A stretch of DNA of 64,000 nucleotides, from NCBI GenBank assembly GCA_001695595.3, contig MBPM02000013.1, positions 930,001-994,000 on the forward strand. Reading direction: 5' to 3'. Positions 24,632-35,800 of this stretch are shown in pieces. The DNA is from Plasmopara viticola (Eukaryota > Oomycota > Peronosporomycetes > Peronosporales > Peronosporaceae). The translations under genes and the position numbers were made by a program. The notes beneath the pieces are model-generated. The model saw only the letters and a program-made list of their open reading frames with translations. It was not told where the DNA came from and made no database searches. The stretch's first letter is position 1. Each line of letters starts with the position of its first letter.

Positions 24632-26383
24632 TCAATCCACCTCTTCAATCTTTGGTCCTTCAGCGCCCTCGCCACCACCACGTGGAGTGGTCGTCCCATG
24701 ACTGCCGTCCATACCCGTGCCCCCATAAATCGTTTGCATCATAGGCATCGCGACCGCTTCGAGCGCGTGGTGCGTGGCATCCACCTCGTCCTTTGGCGCG
24801 GCCGGAGTCGCCTCCAGCAACGCAAGCGTCTACCTTCTCCTCCAGCACCTTGCAATCGTCTCTCGTCAGCTTTGCCGCCAGCTTCATCCTGAAGCAAAGT
24901 ACGGAGCGAAAACGCATGCGTCTTTAACGCATTCGTGGCTTCAATGCGCAACCTATTGCGCGCATCTTCCTCTTGCAACTTGTCGGCCTCGGCACCCATT
25001 CGAGCAATCTCCACTTGGGTCAACCGTCCTTTGTCATTCGTAATCGTACTCGTCTGCTCCTTCCCCGTCGACGTTTCCACGGCCGCCACGTTGAGAATTC
25101 CATTCACATCAATATCAAACGTCCCGTCAATTTGCGGCACGCCGCGTGACAAAGATGGGGAGGCCGTCGAGCGTAAACGTGCCCAATGAATGATTGGTCT
25201 GCGTCAACGTCCGTTCGCCTTCAAACACATGAATCAAGACGCTCGATTGCTTGTCCGTATGCGTCGAAAACGCCTGCGCTTTCTTGGCCGGGACCGTCGT
25301 GTTGCGCGGAATGAGCTTGGTCATGACGCCACCGGCCGTGTCCAAGCCAAGCGACAAGGGCGCAACGTCCAAGAGCAACAAGTCGTGCAGCTTTGACGAT
25401 CCGGCCTGGCCACTCAAGAGCGCTGCTTGCACGGTCGCACCGTACGCCACGGCTTCGTCCGGATTGATCGACTTGCACAAAGCCTTGCCATGGAAAAACT
25501 CGATCAATAGTTGCTGCACCTTGGGGATGCGCGTTGCGCCACCCACGAGAACAATCTCATCCACCTGATCCTTCGACAGCTTGGCGTCGCGCAAGACTTG
25601 CGCCACGGGCCGGATCGTTTGACGAAAGTACGCGGCACACAAGTCTTCAAACCGGGCACGGGTACTGGTCGCGTGGAAATCAATGCCATCCCACAACGAA
25701 TCAATCTCGACGTGCGCTTGGGCCGCCGTCGACAGCGTCCGCTTGGCCCGCTCGCACGCCGTGCGCAACCGACGGACCGCCCGGTGGTTCTTCGACATAT
25801 CCTTGCGGTGTTTTCGCTGAAATTCCACCACAAAGTACTCGACCAGCCGAGTGTCAACGTCTTCGTCGCCCAAGTGCGTGTCACCCGCCGTCGCCATCAC
25901 TTCAAAAAGACCCGCGTCGATTGTCAACGACGAGACATCAAACGCGCCACCGCCCAGATCAAAAATCAACACGTGGTGCTCGCCGCCGTCGGTTCATTAA
26001 TCATACGCAAAACATGCAGCCCAGCAATGACCGCGGCATCTTTCGTCGCCTGCCGCTGCGAGTCAGTAAAGTAAGCCGGCACCGTCACGACGGCGTTCTG
26101 GACGTGTTGACCCAAAAACGCCTCGGCAACCTCGCGCATCTTCATCAAGACCATGGCCGAAAGCTCTTCGGGTTGAAACCTTGTCGACTTGCCTTTGAAT
26201 TCTACCACCACTTGCGGTTTGTTCTCTACCCCACGCACGACGGTAAACGGCCAGTGTTTCAGATCCGATTGCACTCCGGCATCTTGGCCGCATCGCCAAC
26301 CAACCGCCCCGTGTTGGTGAACGCCACGTACGACGGCGTCGCAAAGCAATCCCCACACTCTGTCCCGTGACTGCCTCGGGCAT
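24632..26383 (-). pseudogene. HSP70: cytosolic HSP70 pseudogene, multiply disrupted
   Basis: HSP70 chaperone sequence is recognisable from an N-terminal TGQSVGI to a C-terminal PKIEEVD, the EEVD tail of cytosolic Hsp70s. Frames change repeatedly. The ATPase phosphate-loop region after SVGI is missing (about 45 codons), so [16 protein letters not shown] follows directly. About 25 codons after GDAAK are missing. NEPTAA runs into [12 protein letters not shown] with a short deletion and a frameshift near 25980. Another shift separates LDGLP from [13 protein letters not shown] (near 25140). Two more occur in the C-terminal lid between about 24910 and 24800. The segments between lesions are well conserved and GC-rich, which implies recent inactivation or a once-duplicated locus. 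It lies 134 bp head to head from the kinase gene. Sequencing error is possible for single shifts but cannot explain the codon-scale deletions. Confidence 0.92.
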
Positions 26384-26517
26384 TCACTTGGAATCGCTTC
26401 TTCTAAGGGATTGCTTTCAACTTTTGAAATGCCACCTTTCAACCGTATCCGAAAAACGGGTCATTCGACGGTTGCGTCAGGCGACGACTCGTCCCCGTCT
26501 CGTCGCGCGGAACGGCC

Positions 26518-29500
26518 ATGGCAAAGCCTCCGCGGACATCGTATGCCGTCACGAGTGCCGCAGTGCCCGTCTTGAAAACATTAGGGCTCGAAGAAGTGGA
26601 TCCCGCGGACGTGTTTGAGCTCCAGCGAAAAGAAGGCGCGGGGGCCTTTGGGCGCGTCTTTCGCGCGTGTTACAAAACCGACCGGACGCGCCTCGCGGCG
26701 CTGAAAATCATCCCCGTGGCCCTCGAAGCCGGCGAACGGGGCGAAGACATTGAGAACGTGCGCCGGGAAATCCAATTCTTGCGAGAGTGCGACCACCCGA
26801 ACGTCGTGGCGTTCTACGGGGCGTACTACAAGGACGATGCGTTGTGGGTGGCCATGGAATATTGCGCCGGGGGGTCCGTTGGGGACGTCCGTCGAGCGCG
26901 CGCGTTGACGGAGCCCGAAATTGCCGTGATCATGCGAGGCGCACTGTGTGGCTTGGCGTACTTGCACGCGCGCCGAAAGATTCATCGGGACGTGAAAGGA
27001 GGCAACATTTTACTGACGGCGTCGGGGCACGTCAAGATTGCCGACTTTGGCGTGTCGGCTCAATTACGGGACACGCTCTCGCGACGCGGGTCGTTCGTTG
27101 GCACGCCGTATTGGATGAGTCCTGAAATGATTCAAGATCACGCATATGACTCTAAGGCCGACATTTGGTCCTTGGGCATCACGGCCATTGAACTCGCCGA
27201 CCAGAAACCCCCGCTCTTTGACGAACACCCCATGCGCGTGTTGATGCAAATCCCACGCAATCCACCGCCGCAAGTCGCACGGCCGGAGCTTTGGTCGCCC
27301 GTGTTTTTAACGTTTCTGCGCTTTTGCCTTCGAAAAGACCCGGCCGAGCGGCCAACGGCTTTCGAGTGCATGCAACACGAGTTCATCGAGCGTCAAAAGC
27401 ACATTGAAGGGGTCTTTGCCAGTGGCAAGGCCGTGGCAACGATGGCGGACGAAACGACGGCCGTCGAGGCGGAACTCGACGCAGAAATCGCCGAGGAGGT
27501 AGGGACGGAGGATGGGTTGAAAGACGCATCCGCTCGTTATTCCAGCGATACGAAACGGGATCACGTTGCCGCGCCCCTTGCTCTACAATCACCAAGCGCA
27601 GACGCTTTGCTTGATCTCTCGACCAGTCTATCGCTTGCGGAGTTACCAGCACTTAGTCAGAAAGAGAGGAACGTTGATGTTGAAAGAGCGACGTCGCTCG
27701 AGGTACCAAGCACAGTGACTCCATCAATGAATCGACAGCCTCCTACTGAATTCAAGCTTTTGCCCACTTCAGTGACCTCGCCAATCATTCACAGACGTGA
27801 GACCTCGACTCGGTTTGCCAACATGGACAGCCCGTCTCGGACACGGAATCCTCCCGTGTCTGATGGACAACCAAGAGACTCGGTCCTTTCACCGGGGTTA
27901 AGCCACCCAAAGACGTCGATCTCGCCACCCGTTTCTCCTGTCGCTCCGTCATCCCGTTCGTCGATGGACGTCGACGATCCGCTTGCAAGCATTGACACGA
28001 TGGCGAGTTTTCGCGTAAACCGCCTCTTGTCGTCCTTCTCTCCGTCCCCTTCAGCTTCGACGCTCATGGCTGCCTTGCACGCCCCCAATGGTCACGTTGC
28101 CGCAGATGTACCCCCTCGCAGTCCCCAGCAACGGCAAAGCTTCAATTGGCGGTCCGTTGAGGCGGCACTACCGGCCAACAGTGTCTCCTATCGCTCGAAA
28201 TCTCCGCGGGAAGGGGGCAAGATCTCGGTCGGGGACCCGTTTCGAGCTTCGCACGACGTTTGTGTAAAGTACAACTCTGTGCAAGCTCAATACGAGGGCG
28301 CACCCTTGTCGAGTGAGTGGACGGCCCTCCATCAGCAATTTGGGATCGCGCTAGTCCACATGCGCTGTCGAAGCACGGCGTCCCACCCGGTCGATCACGT
28401 CCCGGCACTGGTTCGAATGTTGCGTCGCGAACTCCTTCGTCTCAATGGACTTTGCGCCACGTTTGTTTACCGCGTCTCGCCGGTGCAGGAGGACGTGCAG
28501 CGGGCAAAAGCAGCCATTGATGGCGGCTCCTTTGTCCCCTCGCACGTCGCGGACCCGCACGTTTACGCCAGTCTTTTAAAACTGTGGCTACGGGAGCTTC
28601 CCGTGCGTCTATTCGATCCTTTGACCATAAACGACTTGACTGCCGTCACTCGGTTCACAGGGTCGGGAAGCCGGGACGATGACGAAGATTTGCAGCTCGT
28701 CACCCGTGCAAATGTTCACCTCGTCGAAGCTCAACTCCACCGTACGCTGCAGAAACTGGGGACGCGAGAGGCTGCGGTCTTGCAGTGGCTTTTGGACCAC
28801 TTGCTCGAAGTGAATGCCCATCGCAGTGTGAATCAAATGACGACGCCGGCACTCGCGACGGTCGTGGCTCCCAATCTCTATTCAGGCTCGAGCACGGAGC
28901 AACTGACGGTTGAACAGGCAGGAACAATGATGACACAGGTGGTGCTCTTTGTCCGTGTCTTGCTCGCGTGGCGTCGCGGGAGTCCACTGACGATGCTGGA
29001 CGAGCACGAGGTCAAGGACCTTGCCCCGCCGTTGGCAGCCACAACGTCAGTGGACAGCCACGCGATGCAACAGCGAGTACGGGCGTCCATCACGAAACAC
29101 GCGAGCAATGGCGACGCGGAAGTAGAGGATGCACACGCCTTGGTGTCGTTGGAAACTGCGCTTTGCCACCACGTTAATCGACTTTGGTGCCAAGTCGAGC
29201 AGAGCGACGTCACTAGTGGCGAGTTGAAACATCGAGAGCAAGAGTTGCGGCGCCTCTTCCGCGCGTTTCAAGCGTCGACACTGGAGCTCATTGCTCGGGA
29301 TTCTAAACGAAAAGACGAACGGAAGTGGGCAAGGGCGCTGCTTGATCTACAACAGACTGGTCAAGAGGTGAAGAGGACGCGTTTAGAGTCTCTCAAGAGG
29401 ATGAGCGAGTGGGTGGACGCTGCCTTGTCGTTCGAAGCGTTTTGTCGACTTGTCGATCGAGAGCACTCGATGTGTGAGAAGGTGAAGCGTTTGCAGACTC

Positions 29501-29820
29501 GATTTGGGTACTCTACGAGTTGTGGAAACGAGGAGTTTGCTGGAAGTGCTACGTCTAGTCGAAGTGTTTTGGCTCATTTATCACATTGGCACGACCAGCA
29601 GCTACATGGAAAATCGACTTTATGGGCTGGAAAGCTATCTATCGAAAAGTGCACCCAAGCGTCGGTAAAGCCCGAAAGTGGCGGTGAGCTAGGAGAACGC
29701 CATCCTGCGATTGGGAATCTTCTAGTTTTGCTTGGGGATGGCAATCAAAGTGATGCACCGAGCCTTGGCTGGCTTGATGAGCACAGGCGTTATCGCTTTA
29801 ACAAGACTGAGGCGGAATAA
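26518..29820 (+). CDS. STE20/MST-type kinase fused to CRIB-like and RhoGAP domains
   Basis: An intronless 1100-aa protein. The kinase domain spans about residues 31-290: glycine loop GAGAFGRV, ALKII lysine, HRDVKGGN catalytic loop, DFG, and GTPYWMSPE activation segment. WSLGITAIELA and PTA-ER motifs place it nearest the MST/GCK branch of STE20 kinases. A serine-rich linker follows (about 300-565). At about 569-612, DPFRASHDVCVKYN...YEGAPLSSEW resembles a CRIB/p21-binding motif, with one histidine replaced by cysteine. A RhoGAP domain occupies about 626-820: FVYRVSP holds the arginine finger, followed by SLLKLWLRELP and NQMTTPALATVVAPNL. The last 250 residues are charged and partly coiled-coil. 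The inferred role is a Rho GTPase-responsive kinase that also stimulates GTP hydrolysis. The start is the first ATG of the open frame, 134 bp from the HSP70 pseudogene. Confidence 0.9.
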   Translation: MAKPPRTSYAVTSAAVPVLKTLGLEEVDPADVFELQRKEGAGAFGRVFRACYKTDRTRLAALKIIPVALEAGERGEDIENVRREIQFLRECDHPNVVAFYGAYYKDDALWVAMEYCAGGSVGDVRRARALTEPEIAVIMRGALCGLAYLHARRKIHRDVKGGNILLTASGHVKIADFGVSAQLRDTLSRRGSFVGTPYWMSPEMIQDHAYDSKADIWSLGITAIELADQKPPLFDEHPMRVLMQIPRNPPPQVARPELWSPVFLTFLRFCLRKDPAERPTAFECMQHEFIERQKHIEGVFASGKAVATMADETTAVEAELDAEIAEEVGTEDGLKDASARYSSDTKRDHVAAPLALQSPSADALLDLSTSLSLAELPALSQKERNVDVERATSLEVPSTVTPSMNRQPPTEFKLLPTSVTSPIIHRRETSTRFANMDSPSRTRNPPVSDGQPRDSVLSPGLSHPKTSISPPVSPVAPSSRSSMDVDDPLASIDTMASFRVNRLLSSFSPSPSASTLMAALHAPNGHVAADVPPRSPQQRQSFNWRSVEAALPANSVSYRSKSPREGGKISVGDPFRASHDVCVKYNSVQAQYEGAPLSSEWTALHQQFGIALVHMRCRSTASHPVDHVPALVRMLRRELLRLNGLCATFVYRVSPVQEDVQRAKAAIDGGSFVPSHVADPHVYASLLKLWLRELPVRLFDPLTINDLTAVTRFTGSGSRDDDEDLQLVTRANVHLVEAQLHRTLQKLGTREAAVLQWLLDHLLEVNAHRSVNQMTTPALATVVAPNLYSGSSTEQLTVEQAGTMMTQVVLFVRVLLAWRRGSPLTMLDEHEVKDLAPPLAATTSVDSHAMQQRVRASITKHASNGDAEVEDAHALVSLETALCHHVNRLWCQVEQSDVTSGELKHREQELRRLFRAFQASTLELIARDSKRKDERKWARALLDLQQTGQEVKRTRLESLKRMSEWVDAALSFEAFCRLVDREHSMCEKVKRLQTRFGYSTSCGNEEFAGSATSSRSVLAHLSHWHDQQLHGKSTLWAGKLSIEKCTQASVKPESGGELGERHPAIGNLLVLLGDGNQSDAPSLGWLDEHRRYRFNKTEAE

Positions 29821-32800
29821 TTGACAGGTGTTGAGTAATAAACATGCCAGGGCTTTTGAAATCGTATAGATTATGACAGGATCTACGAATGATACGTCGA
29901 GAGGAAGCAAAGCATGATAGATTTGCAAGACAAACGAGATAGGTTTCTCTTTTCTTTCTCCTCTAGTAATGTACGTAATGGTGCACAGTGTAATGAACTT
30001 TGATCACCTACTTTCGGCAATCATGACACAGGAATTTGATTGTTCTCGGCGCTGAATTGTTAGCTTATGCTAGTTTGTGATGACGCTGGATGGCAAAGTA
30101 CCCACCATTTGCTATAGTTTACATGAACCCTGACGTCGTGAGCTTCTGCGTTAGTTAAGGCCGCTGTATAACATTTCTGGCGAGTACTTGATAAAATGCG
30201 CTCGATTGCAGTAACTTTCGAAGCAAACTGGGCCCTCATCTTTGCTTAAATGCAGTTCGTCGAGATTGTTGGCGAAGCAGCTCGCCAGCTCTTGAGCTGC
30301 GTCCGCCATACGTCAGTCGCGAAAGACGTCAATGCAAAGAGCACGCAGCGTGCTAAATGATGCCAAAAAGTCTCCCTCCTTAACAATGTTCTTTGCAAAT
30401 TTTCTTTTCTCAACGCTAGGATAGAAGAGCGGGATCGACACGAGCTTTACTCGAGGTCCTTAAGGACCCCCTGTGAGGGTAGTGCGCATGAAAGGGTAAT
30501 GTTGCGGACAGTAAGTCGAAGGATGACAGTCCGCTGCAGTCGACAAAGAGTCAAAAAGCCGTGCAAAGTCGAACCAAATGTGGTACGTCAGCGGTGCAAG
30601 TGTGCTCAAGAAGTGATCCGACGGCACAATGGTATGCTGCGTCGTACTCGAACCCTGTAAAGTTGGCTCATACTTTTAAAATTCCTGTCTGTATAAAAGA
30701 AGTATGTGCGCACGACGAAGTTGTCGACTGTCCTGGATTCTGAAAATTGGAGTGATCTATGCGGCACAAGTCACGACGGTGGTGTCTTATGGCATGTTTG
30801 GACTTGCGTAGATTCAAAGTATCGAAAGTTTGATAGGGGATGGTGTTACGGGATAACACGAATCCGGTTTGTGTCATACTACCAAATTGAGTGAGCGATG
30901 TTCCAAACATTCAAAAGAAAACATAATTCGTACTAAGAGAAAATCACATCGACCGTTACTCAAGGCACGATAGAAGGAATTCCTGTGCTTGATGATGATT
31001 GTAAAAGATCTACCCCACAGGGTTTTAAAAGCAAAAAAAGCCCCCTTTCTCGGGATCACACCGCTGAATGCACATTAGACAGGTGGGCGACGACGCGAGC
31101 GTAAGGACAATACTCGACTAATGTTGGTAGAGCCATGACGTCATTAGATGATTTCACAGAGAAGCTTAGAGACAGACTAAGGACGATAGGCTTAGAGTAC
31201 AGTAGAGTAGCGAGAAAGACGGCAGAAGGCGAGCTCACATCACATTTTGCCATCCACCGCGCTTAATTATCTAGTAACCCAATAGCCGCAATACACTCAC
31301 TATTTCCGGAGGTCTCTACAATTTTGACCACCACAGCCGAAGTTCTCCTAGATTAGGGCATAATTTCTCGCGAAAACTTGCCGAATGGACGATGCCGGCA
31401 TGAGAGAGTCTGCTGGCGCACATGAAGGTGACGGGTGCATGGGTCCTCAACGATATGAGGGCTCTCAGTATCATAACAACGAAGTGTAAACTGAGCAACT
31501 TATTAAGAAGTAATCGAAAATGACGGCACGAGTACGCTACGCGTTTTACTACGGTCCCTTATTAATCCACAATCGGATGTCGATAACCCGCCTTCTTCAT
31601 AACTTTAAGATGGAAACGGTGTCGCAATGGCAAACCTTCTGCATAAAGTGATGAGCTCATTGTGGGTCTGCAGTCCTTGCGAGAGCCGCTTGACCTGGCT
31701 CTTGAGCCAATAGTAATACAAGTGATTTAAGAAGAAGCATTTTACGAAGCGCGCACTTAAGGTGATTGCAGGATGGTTTAAAGGAAACAAAAACAACGCA
31801 TCCAACCATGCATTAAATAATGACTTCGCTTGTATAATATCGTATACCGCGAGCGTTATGGAAGGACATCGCTAAAGGTTCATGAAAATAGATCCATTTT
31901 TACGTTGTTAAACAGCTAGCCGAATCTGGGTTGCCAATAATACTTATAGTATTCCAACGCTGCTTAGAGCTCGTCGACTGTTCTTATCGCTTAATTGAGA
32001 CTTCAAACTGTTTAATAGCGTCTCTACGTACTGATACTGAATGACATGGTTTGCTCTTCACAGAGCGATAACGTGTCTCTGATGAATTCTCGGGACAAAC
32101 GAAGAGACAAAGAAATTGAAAAGACAGCGCGGAAACAAAAGCTAAACGACGCACGCGTGTCGCTGTATGAGTGGCCTTCTCGTAAACTGAGGGCTCAGCA
32201 CTTCTTACAAAATCTCAGCAACCTCAAGCTGGCGGACGCATGCAAACACAAATAAGTTTATGCCTAAAGCGTGGAATCGTCCAAGTACTATAGATATTAC
32301 CATGAAAGGATGATGAAACGGAACAAGATCATATGCTTTTAAAAGGGCATCCATAAAGATAACTTTTTCACAATTTTTATTGCATAAAAATTCTCATTCC
32401 TTTCGTAAAACTCGTGAAGTTCTATTTGTCAAAAGACGTAGCATTTCAATTCTTCAGGTCAAGTCTTGAAACATTGTAGCTTTTCAGTCGCGGCAATTAA
32501 GAAAGTCATGCATTAAATTCCCCAGAGCTAGAATAAAGTGCAGTGGAGATGTACTGGCCTAAACATGATAGATTAACAAACTAAGGTCCAAGTGGTACAG
32601 TAAACTTTCAAGCTATATTAAATTTAATACTGCAATTTCGATCGCGTTTTTTTCATCTTAGAGATGTCAATTTATAGGTAATATCAGCTAACTAAATGAC
32701 CTTTTTAAATCTTTGCACTCATTATCAGGTGGGTATTTGTCAAAGTGCTCTTGGCTAAGTGGCTTAAATTGCGCATCGGCTACTTATTGATTATGTTAGA

Positions 32801-35800
32801 GTATGTAGCAGTAATATCAACAAGACCTCTTTCATTATGTAAATCACGGACATTACATCGATAAATTTCATTCGGAGGATGTCTTAAAGGACTCTTTGAT
32901 ATACTGGGTATGGTAATATTATCACACCGACAATACTTAGTCGTCACTCGACTCGTTTTCGGTACGTTGCTTCTCACCCACCTTTGCTAGCAGCTGCGAG
33001 CTTCAATCCATCCAAATTTAGACTAATAAAGTATTGCTTGACTTTTGTTTACCCTATAATGACCCCGGATTAAACTATTCTAACTCAGCTTCAGTGGATA
33101 TTACTGATTTTATAGATTAGCGATAAAGCATGCATACGATGCTCGCGTCTGTGTTAAACTTCTCTAAGTAGAATATTACTATTCTACTGTAAGCCATAGT
33201 GCTACGTTCCTTCCCAACTGTCGTAACTGTGGCCCGCCATTCGGAACGTTTTAATAAGGCAAAATAAACATTCGAGAATCTTTTGTACAGAATGAGCATA
33301 TTAGGTCATAATTTCCCTTGCCGTAACTTTTTAGTGGAGCGATTTGAACTTCGTTCGTCAATATCAAAAGCGGCTTTACGGCAGATAATCTGCCCACGAT
33401 GATCTCGCCTGTCTCGATATATCATTGACTTGCGTGTCTGTGAGCCTAATTTTTTGTCGCTAGGCTTTGATCAAGGTCGCTTTGACTCTTTTAATGCTAT
33501 GTGCTTTTGTTGCTCAATCAAAACTATTTTTCTCGATTCTCTGTGATCGAGCTTGCTAGGCTTTTAGCTGCACGCGCAATGGGTTGAGCTTGTTCTAGAC
33601 ACTTTCATGTGTCGGTGGAGCAATAAATATAAGGCTTTGAACTCAATCTGCTAAGGAGAGTCACAATGCCTTCATCATTGGTGACGAAGGCTGATTTATT
33701 AAAGGAGAGGTTTCTTTTGAAAAGAATTCTCCTCAAATACTACTTCTTAGTCGAATCGCGAAATCTGTCTAATTTAGCGGCGAGGCTAGCGATCGTGTTT
33801 TTGATGACATTTTATATCTTCCATATTAATCTTTCATCTTATCCGGTATATGGGTCATTATCTTCCCTAGCCGAATACTTATACTCTGGTGGTCGATATG
33901 GTAGCCTGCTGATTAGCTTATACGTGACTTATTGCAAGCAATTTGAAACTAAGTAATTTATAATCGGCTGATATGTGGCGCGTAGCTGTGCAGCCATTCT
34001 GATTCCGCGATCGCGATCGCATCGGGCTTTTGACCGTACTCTTGTAGCTTTTAAAGCAATCGGAGATGATAAGATTTATCGCCGGTCTATCAGGGTCGAA
34101 CAAATCCACCATTCCACGAAATTGATTTTGGGGAAATTTTGTCACAGGTGGTCTTGTAACAGTGTCAAAATTTCCACAGGGTGATTTTTCTCACTTATAG
34201 TTTTTTTTTTAAATTCTATAGCGCTTTATCATTAACTTTACCTTTCGAACATCGCATCAACCGTCTATTTCGTTATACAGAGCCATTAGGGAAAGGCAAT
34301 GGAGCACTTGTTCGTAAGCTACTCGAGAGTTTAATATTTGGAAGCAGGCCCACATAATCGTCATGTGAACAGAATGCTATTAGAGTCAAGATATAAGGCG
34401 AAACACGTCCTTGTGGTGCGTGTCATCGGGATGTTAAAATGTGCGATGATCAAGCGAAAACCTACTGCTGTCAGTCTGTCAACTTTTCGATTAGAATATC
34501 AAAACAGACCAAAAAGTGAGGAATAGTCAGGGAATGGCTTTCTTTAGATAAAAAAGTCACGACAAAATATAATAATACTGGACGCAATTGAACCCACCCC
34601 ACAGCTTATGGATAAGACCGTGGTCCTCACAATCTACTCGAAAAACAATAATTATATTTAATCTGATCCCATTTGTGATCTGAGCAGCATCATTGATGTC
34701 AAGGTGGAGCAGAAAATTACTGGCTCAAATGTCGAAGCGAACGAATCCGGTCATGGTGGACTGGAATCAATCACCAAGTAGCCCGGGTATTGCTTCACGG
34801 ACCACATATGATCGGATGGCATTCTTGTTAAACCAGATGGCGGTCCTATCTGAGTCATGAAGAGATGAAGCGATTCGACATTCAGTTTTACGGACTAAAG
34901 AAATCACGCCTAAAGAAGTTCTAAATGTGCGGAGGATCATCTGAAATGAGCATATCTGTTTTGTGGTAACCTGTCATCAGTGCCAACAGTCTATTGAGAC
35001 ACTGATGCACGTCAATTAGCTTTGCAGCTCTGCGGGAAGGCACTCAAATTGCGTTTTCCTTTCGAAAAATGCATTCCAAGTTTCGATCTTCTCTAGGTCT
35101 TCACAAGCTATTGTTGATATTAAGAAGATTAGAACTGACACCCGACTTTGCATTGATCACCGCATGATAACCATTTTGGCCCATCTGATGATTTGCTTAA
35201 CGCCGTTCAATAGATTCCTGCTAGAAGACCTAGACAAAAAGTTATGGTGCTACTTAACGGATATGACGGAAAGATTCTCATTGTGCTGATGACAAAGCGA
35301 ACTCGGCTAATATCTGACACCGTTCAATGTGTTTAAGTAATCGTGTATATCTGTAAATCTAATAAAAGAATTACAGATTTACAAGCAGATTCTATATAAT
35401 GTCCTGTATGTGAGATTGATATGCATGTAGCGTATTGAAATCAGAAACTCGAAACAAAATCAAATAATCGCCAGATCGCGGTTAGTTATAATATCAAATA
35501 GATATTCTTCGTCGCTCGACACTATTCAGGGGATCTGCCGATTCTCGCGCTTTGGCCATTATGTTTGCGACGTCGAGACATTGTAGACATCGCAAAATTG
35601 ACTCGTCTTAAATTTTACTTGTGTGGCATTAATGACTTGCAAGAAATGTTCCAAAATTACAAAACTGCACCAGAAAAGTACCCTGCTACTTTTTCCAGTC
35701 GTTTCACGTGCCATGATTACTGATTGCTTGCCGGTCCAGCAAAGTAAATCACATATTACTTGTCCTCGTCGAGCTTTTAATCACTTTAGAAAGCGGTTGC

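Noticed and set aside
34850..35030. Possible retroviral-type integrase zinc motif (CHQCQ-like)
   Set aside because: Only one CxxC-like pair is visible, with stops around it and no DDE residues; too weak to call.
35350..35385. Short inverted repeat as terminator
   Set aside because: Only about 9 bp and AT-rich, not next to any gene.
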